Source: Streptomyces sp. NBC_00286 (GTDB lineage: Bacteria; Actinomycetota; Actinomycetes; Streptomycetales; Streptomycetaceae). From it: 64,000 nt of DNA. Every line of letters starts with the position of its first letter. The stretch's first letter is position 1. Below, in pieces: positions 7,490 through 15,500 of the stretch. The DNA lies in assembly GCF_036173125.1 (NCBI RefSeq), contig NZ_CP108054.1, positions 7,221,001 to 7,285,000 of the forward strand, in the 5' to 3' direction. The position numbers and the translations under genes were made by a program. The notes beneath the pieces were generated by a model. It was not told where the DNA came from. It ran no database searches and saw only the letters and a list, made by a program, of their open reading frames with translations.

Positions 7490-8399
7490 GCGTCCCATCC
7501 TCGCGGACACGCGTTCCATCGTCGCGTACGGACCCGTCATCACGTACGGATCGGTCATCGCGTACGGATCGGTCATCGCGTACGGACGGGTCATCGGGTA
7601 CGGACCGCTCGTCGCGTACGAGTCGCTCGCCCGGGCGGCGGCCGTCGGGGAGGAACAGTACGGAGTTCACGTACCGGATGTAGCCGTTGCCGCGGAACGG
7701 GAGCACCCGGCGGAGCAGGCCCTGGGAGACGACGTGGGAGGCGCGTGCCTGGTGGGCCTCCAGGTCGAAGGAGGACAGGGGAAGCCAGGTGTCGCCGGGC
7801 AGGACCCAGCCCTCGTAACCGTGCTGGGCGAGGTGGGAGACGACCGGGGCGATCGGCTGGATACGGGCCTCCAGCTCGATGAACAGGGCCGGCCGGTCGC
7901 GGGTCAGCAGGGTGGTGGCGCCGTTCAGGACCGCGAGTTCGTTGCCGTCGACGTCGATTTTGATGAAGCCGACGTCGTGCAGGTCCAGGCTGTCCAGGGT
8001 GACGCAGGGGACGTCCAGGGCGCGGGCGTGGATGTCCCGGCGGATGAGCGAGGAGACGCCGCGGTCGCCCTGGTCGCCGGGCGGCAGCCAGAGCCGGGCG
8101 GTGCCCTGCTGGTCGCTGGCGGCGGCGCGGACCACGCGTACGTTGCCGGGGGTGGCGTCGGTCAGCAGGCGGGCCAGGTGCGGGACCGGTTCGACGGTCA
8201 CGACACGGCGGGCCCGGTCCGACAGACGGCGCGTCCAGGGGCCGTACCAGCCGCCGACGTCCACGGCCGTGCCGCAGTCCGGCGGGCACAGCTCGGGGAG
8301 CCGGGCCAGCTCGGGCTCGAAGCGCGGGTAGACGAGCCGGGCCGCGGCGGCGACGAGGCGGAGCGGGATGAAGGGGGCTAGTCGGGCGGCCAGGGTCAT
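7377..8399 (-). CDS. FkbM family methyltransferase with repetitive C-terminal tail
   Basis: A 340-residue protein. The SAM-binding motif TAVDVGGWYGPW, the acidic strand VVTVEPVPHL, the FkbM hallmark FIKIDVDGNELAVLNGA and FIELEAR are intact, so it should be an O-methyltransferase acting on a sugar or polyketide-type hydroxyl. The family-like part ends near NSVLFLPDG. After that comes a tail of six-residue VRDD(R/G)S repeats encoded by 18-bp tandem units, then a basic, proline-rich stretch that is read out of frame with the next gene, suggesting loss of the original stop. ATGA overlap with the upstream Trm112-like gene implies translational coupling. Methylation of an envelope glycan is the inferred role. 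Confidence 0.75.
   Translation of the reverse strand: MTLAARLAPFIPLRLVAAAARLVYPRFEPELARLPELCPPDCGTAVDVGGWYGPWTRRLSDRARRVVTVEPVPHLARLLTDATPGNVRVVRAAASDQQGTARLWLPPGDQGDRGVSSLIRRDIHARALDVPCVTLDSLDLHDVGFIKIDVDGNELAVLNGATTLLTRDRPALFIELEARIQPIAPVVSHLAQHGYEGWVLPGDTWLPLSSFDLEAHQARASHVVSQGLLRRVLPFRGNGYIRYVNSVLFLPDGRRPGERLVRDERSVPDDPSVRDDRSVRDDRSVRDDGSVRDDGTRVREDGTHARREATHPPLHPARLPARPAAPYGRPQSGPGRGSPS
7519..7630 (+). repeat. Tandem 18-bp repeats (about six units)
   Basis: Units close to GTCATCGCGTACGGATCG repeat about six times with a few substitutions. In the FkbM-like frame they encode VRDDRS-type hexapeptides; in the next gene's upstream frame they would encode MTDPYA hexapeptides. The 18-bp period keeps both frames open. 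Confidence 0.75.
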
Positions 8400-8659
8400 G
8401 GGGCGATCCCGGGGGTCTGGGGGTTCCCCCCAGTTATACGCAGCAGCAGCTTCTCGTGTTCCTCTTCCGTGACCTGCTCGCCGGAGGACGGGAGGAGCTG
8501 GGGTATGCCGTCGATGATCGGGTAACGGCGTTGCAGGCGTGGGTTGTAGAGGGCGTCGCCCGGCCCTCCGGGCTCATCCGGTTCCTGTGCGAGGAGGTGC
8601 AGGGGCCCTTTGTCCAGCGGGCACGCCAGGATCTTCAGCAGGGGGTCGTCAGGGTTCAT
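8396..8659 (-). CDS. Trm112-like small protein
   Basis: An 87-residue protein with ILACPLDKGPL, YNPRLQRRYPIIDGIPQLLP, the pattern of Trm112/UPF0434 proteins: a small zinc-ribbon-like fold that in eukaryotes activates methyltransferases. Only one cysteine remains in the N-terminal CPxC-like position, as in many bacterial members. It lies between a transporter and an FkbM methyltransferase with 4-bp ATGA overlaps on both sides, so it could be an activating partner for one of the operon's methyltransferases; that is inference. Confidence 0.75.
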   Translation of the reverse strand: MNPDDPLLKILACPLDKGPLHLLAQEPDEPGGPGDALYNPRLQRRYPIIDGIPQLLPSSGEQVTEEEHEKLLLRITGGNPQTPGIAP

Positions 8660-10425
8660 GGTGGGGTCAACTCTCGGGTGGGGGTGGGGCGTTCGGGCTT
8701 CGCTGCCGGTTCGGTGTCCGGGGACCGCTCGGTGTCCGGGGACCGTTCGGTGTCCGGGGACCGTTCGGTCTGGGGTGACCGCTCGGTGTCCGGGGACCGT
8801 TCGGTCTGGGGTGACCGCTCGGTGTCCGGGGGCCGCTCGGTCTCGGATGACCGCTCGGATTCCGGCGGCCGCTCGGGCTCCGATGGGGAATCGGGTTCCG
8901 GGCTCTGGTCGGGCTCCGACGGGGAATCGGGTTCCGGGCTCTGGTCGGGCTCCGACGGGGATTCGGGCTCCGACAGGGAGTCGGACTCCGGGGGCCGTTC
9001 GGACGGCGACGGCCGCTCGGACTCCGATGTCGGCTCATGGTCCGGAGGCGGTTCGATTTCCGAGCGGGGCTCGGGCTCCGTCGGCCACCCGGACTTCGAA
9101 AACCATGCCGACACCGGCCGCGGTTCCGGCTCCGAAGGCCGGGGCTCCGGCTCCGAAGGCCGGGGCTCCGACACCGGCGGTGGTTCCGGCTCAGACGGCC
9201 TGGGTTCCGGCTTCGCCGGCGGTACCAGGTCCGACAGCCTGGGCTCCGGCTTCGCCGACGGTTCCGGACCCGACGGTCGGGGCTCCGGCTCCGGCGGTGG
9301 TTCCGGCTCAGACGGCCGGGGCTCCGGCTCCGGCGGCCGTTCCGGATCCGACGCCCGGGGTTCCGACACCGACGGCGGTCCGGGCTCCAACGGTCGGGGC
9401 TCCGGCTCCGGCGGCGGTCCGGGCTCCAGCGGCCGGGGCTCCGGCTCCGGCGGCGGTTCCGGATCCGACGCCCGGGGTTCCGACACCGGCGGCGGTCCGG
9501 GCTCCGACGACCGGGGCTCCGGCTTCGCCGGCCCGGGCTTCGGCTTCGCCGGCGGGTCGTGTTTGGGCATCGCGAGGAGTACGGAGACCGCCAGCGCCGT
9601 GCCGCCGAGGCGCAGGGCGAGCCGTACCGGGTCCTCGGGGAGCGCCTCGCCGAACGCGAGCGTGCCGAGGATCGCCGTGAACAGGCAGGTCACCGTCGTA
9701 CAGACCGGCACGATCAGCGAGGCCCGGCAGCGTTGCAGCGCCGCCTGCGACATGATCAGGCCGAACGCGCCGGTGAACATCAGGATGTACGGATACGGGG
9801 AGATCAGCAGGTCGAGTACCGCGCCGCCGAGGCCACTCGTCGTCAGGTAGCTCGACACGCCCTTGATGGCCAGCGAGCTGACCCCGTACAACAGGCCCAC
9901 CGCCACGCCGTATTCGACGCCCGTGGTCGGCATCCGGTGCCGGCGCCGCGCGCGGTGCTCGGCCGAGCCGTACAGCCACACACCCATCGCCAGCGTCGGC
10001 AGGCAGACCAGCAGGATCGTCGAGACGGGGGCGCTGCGGCTGACCGTGTCGGACTGTTCGTTCAGCGACAGGACGACCATCAGCAGGGCGGCGAGGATGG
10101 CGCCGAGTGCGTACCGCTCGCGGCCGGAGGTCTCCTCGCCGAGCAGCTTCGAGGAGAGCAGGACGAGGATGACCAGGCCGGAGACGAAGATGCCCTGGGC
10201 GGCGGCGATCGGCAGGGTGCGGTAGACGACGAGCTGGGCGCCGAAGCCGCTGGCCAGGGCGAGGGAGCCGCCGATCCACAGCGGGCTGCCGAGGACGAGC
10301 CGCAGCAGCCGCGCCGGTTCGCGGACGCTCACCGAGGGCATGGCCGCCAGCGCCCGTTTCTCCAGGACGAAACCGGTGCTGTACAGAACGTTGGCCAGCA
10401 GTGCCGCGGCTACCCCCCACCACAT
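8656..10425 (-). CDS. DMT-family transporter with a 290-residue Pro/Glu/Ser repeat tail
   Basis: Residues 1 to about 285 form a nine- to ten-span membrane protein of the drug/metabolite (EamA-like) type: VLYSTGFVLEKRALA, AAQGIFVSGLVILVLLSS, GVEYGVAVGLLYGVSSLAIKG, SQAALQRC and FGEALPEDPVRLALR. The rest, about 290 residues, is a cytosolic or periplasmic tail of PEPEPRPSEP- and DTERSPQTERSP-type repeats. Such transporters move metabolites or lipid-linked sugars. Its position between methyltransferases in the envelope operon suggests a flippase or exporter of a glycan precursor. The domain itself looks complete; the tail is far longer than usual for the family. Confidence 0.75.
   Translation of the reverse strand: MWWGVAAALLANVLYSTGFVLEKRALAAMPSVSVREPARLLRLVLGSPLWIGGSLALASGFGAQLVVYRTLPIAAAQGIFVSGLVILVLLSSKLLGEETSGRERYALGAILAALLMVVLSLNEQSDTVSRSAPVSTILLVCLPTLAMGVWLYGSAEHRARRRHRMPTTGVEYGVAVGLLYGVSSLAIKGVSSYLTTSGLGGAVLDLLISPYPYILMFTGAFGLIMSQAALQRCRASLIVPVCTTVTCLFTAILGTLAFGEALPEDPVRLALRLGGTALAVSVLLAMPKHDPPAKPKPGPAKPEPRSSEPGPPPVSEPRASDPEPPPEPEPRPLEPGPPPEPEPRPLEPGPPSVSEPRASDPERPPEPEPRPSEPEPPPEPEPRPSGPEPSAKPEPRLSDLVPPAKPEPRPSEPEPPPVSEPRPSEPEPRPSEPEPRPVSAWFSKSGWPTEPEPRSEIEPPPDHEPTSESERPSPSERPPESDSLSEPESPSEPDQSPEPDSPSEPDQSPEPDSPSEPERPPESERSSETERPPDTERSPQTERSPDTERSPQTERSPDTERSPDTERSPDTEPAAKPERPTPTRELTPP
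8690..9560 (+). repeat. Long array of degenerate tandem repeats encoding the transporter tail
   Basis: The DNA holds two blocks. From about 8700 to 9060 there are roughly 15- to 30-bp units around CGGTGTCCGGGGACCG and TTCCGGGCTCTGGTCGGGC. From about 9110 to 9560 there are units around GGCTCCGGCTCCGGCGG. Both are in frame with the transporter gene on the minus strand. Copies differ by substitutions, so the array is old or under selection for composition. Confidence 0.75.
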
Positions 10426-10428
10426 GGG

Positions 10429-11172
10429 CTACGTCCTCCGAGCGTGAAGGAGCAGGATCGAGGACATGGATGGAGCCCGGCAGGCCAGCCGGTCCAGTGG
10501 ACGCATCGGGCGCGGTACGCCGTGGAAGGGCGCCCCCCGCAGTCGTACGACCTCGAAGCCGGACGCGGCCACGAACTCCCGTAGCGCGCGGGCGGTGTAG
10601 AGCCGCAGATGACCTACGACCTCCTGCCCTGGGCGGCCGTGGATGGCGCGCAGGCTCACCTCGGAGAAGACGGGCTGGACTCCGGCGAGGAGCAGGGCCC
10701 GGTTGTACCAGGCGGCCAGGTTCGGGGTGGAGAGCATGAGATGACCTCCGGGGCGCAGGATCCGGTGGATCTCGTCGAGGGCCGCGTCGGGGTCCACGAG
10801 GTGTTCGACGACCTCGCTGAACAGGACGGCGTCGGCGCAGCCGGACTTGAACGGCAGCCCGCCGTCGGTGAGTTCGCCGCGAACCACGTACGGGATGTGG
10901 GTGTGCGCGCGCTTCAGGGCGTCATGGGACCAGTCGACGCCGATGATGCGGTGGCCCGCGAGGAGCGGGGCGGCGGTCGCGGCGGCGCTGCCGTCGCCGC
11001 AGCCGATGTCGATGACGGTCTGTGCGCCGGAGGTGGCCGGGCCGAGGGCTTCGGCGAGCATCCGGGCCTGGCGGAGGCTGCGGGGGGTGCCGGAGGCGAC
11101 GGTGACGTCCGGGTCCTCGTAGAAGTCCCGTAGTCCGTGCGGTCGTTCGCGGGTGGGCGGGGCGGTGGTCAT
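10429..11172 (-). CDS. Class I SAM-dependent methyltransferase
   Basis: A 247-residue protein beginning MTTAPPTRERPHGLRDFYED. Motif I VIDIGCGDGSAA, the acidic residue in IIGVDWS, motif FSEVVEHLVDPDAALDEIHRILRPGGHLMLSTPN and a C-terminal YTARALREFVAASGFEV give a complete methyltransferase fold of the Methyltransf_11/23 type. The start at 11172 is set by the ATGA overlap with the acyltransferase gene. The next gene begins three bases after its stop. It probably methylates a sugar or lipid carrier in the same envelope pathway. Confidence 0.8.
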   Translation of the reverse strand: MTTAPPTRERPHGLRDFYEDPDVTVASGTPRSLRQARMLAEALGPATSGAQTVIDIGCGDGSAAATAAPLLAGHRIIGVDWSHDALKRAHTHIPYVVRGELTDGGLPFKSGCADAVLFSEVVEHLVDPDAALDEIHRILRPGGHLMLSTPNLAAWYNRALLLAGVQPVFSEVSLRAIHGRPGQEVVGHLRLYTARALREFVAASGFEVVRLRGAPFHGVPRPMRPLDRLACRAPSMSSILLLHARRT

Positions 11173-12542
11173 GCGCCGTTCCCCCTCGCGGACTTCGTGG
11201 GTTTGTCCCTCTTGGGTGCCGCTTTGGACTCTTCCGCGTGTTCCGTCGCGTGCAGGTAGTGCTCGAACAGGTCGCGGAGGTGGCAGCCGTCGCCGTGGCT
11301 GAGGAGGGTGCGGGACCAGCGCAGCGCCAGGTGCAGCTTGCCCGCCGTGGCGGCCGTCGTGACGGTCAGGCCGCGGGGCATGCGCGCGGGCGCGGAGAAC
11401 CACACCGCGGTCGCGCGGCCCGCTCCCTCGCCGAAGTCGAGGGGGTACGGGACGCGGCCGATGTTGCTCAGCAGGGTCGTCGAGGTCCAGGGCGCGGCGG
11501 CTTTGCGCAGCCCTCTGGTGAGGGCGGCCCGCCAGGGCACGGGGGCCCAGGGGGCGGTCAACAGGGCGGCTCCGTGGCCGAGTTGGGGTCGGGGCTGCGC
11601 CTTGAGAGCGCGCGTGCGGTCGGCCGTACGACGCAACAGGCCGGACAGGTCGGAGGCGTCCAGCTCCTCGGGTGAGAAGGGGACTTCGACGAGCCGGGTG
11701 CCGTTGCCTATGGGCATGTCCGTGCCGCGCGGCCGGTCGTCCACCGGCATCGTGATGCGCATCGGCCGGGGGCGGGCGCCGTGCTCCCGGTTCCAGTGGG
11801 CGAGCATCATCGCGGTGGCCACCATGAGCTGGTCGTTCACGGTGTAGGGGGAGCCCTTGGGGCGGTGCGGCACGTTCAGCTCGGACACGAGCATGCCGTT
11901 GCCGGGGGAGGGCTCGGGGGTGCCGTGGGCGACCCGGGCGGGCGGGGTCCAGCTGGAAGGGGCGTCAACTTCCGTGGGGACGTTGCCCGCTGTGCGGTTG
12001 GGGGGCGCGGCGGGCGCGTTGTCGCGCCCGCCGTAGACCTCGGCCGCCGTGGCCAGGACCCTCAGGCAGGCGGGGCCGTCAAGGGCGGTGTGGTTGATGG
12101 TGAGGAAGAGAACGGTGCCGTCGTCCTCCGGGTCCCGGACCACCTCCAGCCTGATCGGCGGGGACGCCGACAGGGGTGGGGCGGCGGCGAGCGCCCTGTC
12201 GCGGGCGTGCTTCAGGGCGTCGCGGTCCGGAGCCGGGAACGTCACCACATCGGTGACGTCCGGATCTTCGGTGAGTTCCCATTCATAGCGGCGGCGGTAC
12301 CAAGGCCCCGCCGCCTCCCGCATCAGGATGCGGGGGTGGCGGTGCAGGGCCTCGGTGAAAGCCGTCTTCAGGCGGGCCGAGTCGAGGTGGCCCGGCAGGT
12401 GGACCTCGATGTGGACGGTCTCCGGCTCCTCCTCCTGGAGGCAGTGCCGGGCGACCTCGTCCACGACGGGGAACGGGATCCGGGCGGGTGGCCGTACGGG
12501 TCCGTCCGTGCCGTTGCGCGCCGGGTGGTCCAGGGTGGTCAT
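11169..12542 (-). CDS. Condensation/PapA-like acyltransferase
   Basis: A 457-residue protein of the BAHD/condensation-domain superfamily. The catalytic HxxxDG motif reads HTALDG in the segment LTINHTALDGPA, and a DFGEG motif lies near GRVPYPLDFGEGAG, matching the second conserved site of these enzymes. The N-terminal FPVVDEVARHCLQ and RLKTAFTEALHRHPRI are also typical. Stand-alone members such as mycobacterial PapA proteins acylate envelope glycolipids or sugars. Coupling by ATGA overlaps to an AftD-like gene on one side and a methyltransferase on the other supports acylation of an exported glycan; the acyl donor is unknown. Confidence 0.75.
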   Translation of the reverse strand: MTTLDHPARNGTDGPVRPPARIPFPVVDEVARHCLQEEEPETVHIEVHLPGHLDSARLKTAFTEALHRHPRILMREAAGPWYRRRYEWELTEDPDVTDVVTFPAPDRDALKHARDRALAAAPPLSASPPIRLEVVRDPEDDGTVLFLTINHTALDGPACLRVLATAAEVYGGRDNAPAAPPNRTAGNVPTEVDAPSSWTPPARVAHGTPEPSPGNGMLVSELNVPHRPKGSPYTVNDQLMVATAMMLAHWNREHGARPRPMRITMPVDDRPRGTDMPIGNGTRLVEVPFSPEELDASDLSGLLRRTADRTRALKAQPRPQLGHGAALLTAPWAPVPWRAALTRGLRKAAAPWTSTTLLSNIGRVPYPLDFGEGAGRATAVWFSAPARMPRGLTVTTAATAGKLHLALRWSRTLLSHGDGCHLRDLFEHYLHATEHAEESKAAPKRDKPTKSARGNGA

Positions 12543-15500
12543 TTGGGTTCGCCTTCCCCCGTCTCTTCCTTGTCCCGCGGTTCCGCCGCTTCCGTCTCCT
12601 CGGGACGCGTCGCCTTCAACTTCGGCTTACGGAGCGGGAAGCGGACGGTCGGCGGATCGGGGATCCGCCGGTCGGACTCGGGACCCCGCGCGGAAACGGT
12701 GGGCCCGGCCTCGTACTTCGGCGGTGTCTCGGGACCCGGCTCCTGCGACTCCTCAGACGTCCGGGGCGGCGGCAGCACTCCTCCCGGCGCACCCGGATCG
12801 GCACCCGCCCCCGACGGAGACCCGGCTTCGGGCGCCCCCGACGGAGACCCGGCCTCGGGCGCCCCCGACGGAGACGCCGTCCCGGATGCGTCCGGCCCGT
12901 ACGTCTCCCCGCGCTGCCGATGCGGCAGCGCTGCCGTCGGCGCCTCCGGGCCGAGCGCGGGCGCAGGCCCGGGCGGCGGCACAGGCGGAAGAACACCGAA
13001 GCCACCGGGACCTCCGGACTGCGTCCCCGGAGGCACAGCCCCCTGAGGCGCCAGCTCGTCGCCCCGTACCGACACCAGGCCCGCGAACAGCCCGATCAGC
13101 GCAAGGAGTTGGGCCGCCTGTCCGAAGGACCCCTCGTCCGCCGAGGCCGGCGTCCCCGCGCCCGTGGCGGCGGCGATCCCGGCGCCCGCGAGGGCGAGGA
13201 ACGCGATCGGCACCAGCAGCGTGTGCCGCTTCCATGCGATGAGCGCGAGCACCGGCACCAGCAGGGCGAAGAACCCGGCGATCACGGCGGCCACCAGCGT
13301 GAGCGCCACGGTGCCCAGGATCATCCCGGGGGCGGGCGGCAGCGGCGAGGGCTGGTCGGTGTTGGGCGAGCGGCGGCGGAACAGGACGAGGCCCGCGAGT
13401 GCGAGTACCCCGACGCCGCCGCCGATCAGCCCGGCCTCGTACGTCGTGGAGGGCTCGTACGAGAGCTTGATGGTGCCGCCCTCGCCCGCCGGGATCCGCC
13501 AGCCCTGCTGCCAGCCGTCGAGCCGGACCGGGTCCAGTTCGTCGCCGTTCAGCGTGGCCTTCCAGCCTTCGTTGAAGTTCTCGTACGTCGTCAGGTACGA
13601 GGCCGCGCCCGAGCCGGCGCTCACCTCGCGGCGGTCGCCCAGCCAGTCACGTATCTCCAGCTCACGCTCGGCCGCGGCGGGTGCCGTGACCGTGCCGCGG
13701 GTCAGCGTGACGTTCGTGACGGCCAGCGGGCCGGCGTCGCCCGCCTCGACGCGGTGCGCGCCCGAGTCGAGGGAGAGCGAGGTGTCCGCGCGGCCCCGCT
13801 GGCAGAGCGTGATCTCGATGGGGCGCCGCTCCGTGAGGTCCTGGACGGTGCCCTTCGCGCTGGTCTGGTACAGCTCGTCGTCCACGGCGAGGTCCGGGCC
13901 CTGGCCGCACGGCAGGTCGAAGGTGCGGTCCTCGTCGGGCTGCTCGGTGCGGTACTCGTCGAGTGCCGGGACGTACGCCTCGGTGAGGCCGACCGGCAGT
14001 TGCAGATCGTCGTCGACGACCGGGTTGTGGACCTTCATCTGAGCCGTGTCGGTGATCGTGATGCTCAGCTCGTTGGTGGTGATCTCGGGGAAGCGGACGT
14101 TGCCGTTCTCGTCGACACCGGCGATCGCCGCGCCGTCCGGCGAGCTGATGTCCACCTTGGTGGCCCGGGTGGACAGGCCGCCCGCGGGCGGCAGCACGAT
14201 CTCGTCGATGGCCTGCTTGTCCGGCCAGCGCAGATGGATCGTGGGGTTGTCCCCGGCGATCCAGGCGGTGGTCAGATCGCCGTCGGTGAGATTGCGCGGC
14301 GACAGACCGACACCGAGTCCGGCCGTGGAGTCGGCGGTCGCGATGATCTGGTTCTGCTGCTCGGGCGCCACCCGGTAGAGCAGCTCGTCGAGTTCGGCAC
14401 CCGGAACCGGGACCGCGCTCGCCTTCACCTCGTACGAGCCCGACGCCTCGGAGTTCCAGCGGCGGTGCAGGCCCGCTTCCGTGCCCGTCGGGGAGAAGCC
14501 GCCCGGGTCGTACGCCCGGTGCAGCGAGACGACCTCGGTGGCGGCCTCGGAGCGCTCCGCGTCCTTCGGGAGCCGCAGCATGCGGGTCACCTGGACGTCG
14601 GGGATGCTGATCTCGGAGAACCCGGCCCCGGTGAGACCGGCATGCCGGGCCACCGAGTCGACGATCGTGATCCGCAGCCAGTCCGTCTCGCCCTCAGGCG
14701 CCTTGATGCGCTGCCGCATGCCGTTGGCCTGGAGGAAGCTCGTCTTCGAGCCGCGTTCGGTCTCGACCTTCACCCGTGTCGGCGCCGAGCGGACGCTGTC
14801 CTGCGGCAGCGGCGTGACCCGGATCGAGGAGGGGATGTCGGTCTTCTCCGTGAAGCCGATCCGCAGCCACTCGCCGTCCGCCGAGCCGGAGGCGCCTTCG
14901 GCCCACGCGGTGTTGGGGTTGCCGTCGAAGGCGTTCACCGGGTCGTACTGCGGCAGATAGAACAGCCAGTTGCCGCTCGACGACGCGGTCACCGATTTGG
15001 CGCCGCGCAGTTCGGCCACCGTCTGGTGCTCGATGCCCTCCGTCGGCAGGATCTGGTGCGGCTTCTCACCGGCGTCCTGGAAGCTGCCGGAGTGATTGCG
15101 TTCGTCGCGGGTGTACGTGTACGAGGTGTTGGCGTTGACAAGACCGAACCGTGTGTCCGCGCGACGCATCCCGTCACCCGTCACCTGGAGCGGAGGAGTG
15201 CCGAGCCCGGGGTGGTTGTCACCGGTCAGCACCGCGGCCCGGCCCCGCATCGCGGGATCGGCGGACACCGGCAGCAGTGCCTCGGGCCCGCCGGAGACGA
15301 CGGCCGTGTCGGCGACCGCCTTCAGCCCGGCCTGGCCGGGCCGCGGCACATCCTCATCGGCCGGCTCGTAGATCTCGACGGCGCGGTGCCGCGGATACAG
15401 GCCCTCGACCTGCACCGGGGTGTCCTCCGGGATCGTCCCGCCCGTCATCACCGGGCCGAGGCCGGTCACCCGGCGGTAGCCCGACTCCTCCAGGGTGCGC

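Noticed and set aside
8690..9560. Possible CRISPR-like array
   Set aside because: Repeats are degenerate and contiguous, have no unique spacers, and are in frame with the transporter gene; there are no cas genes.
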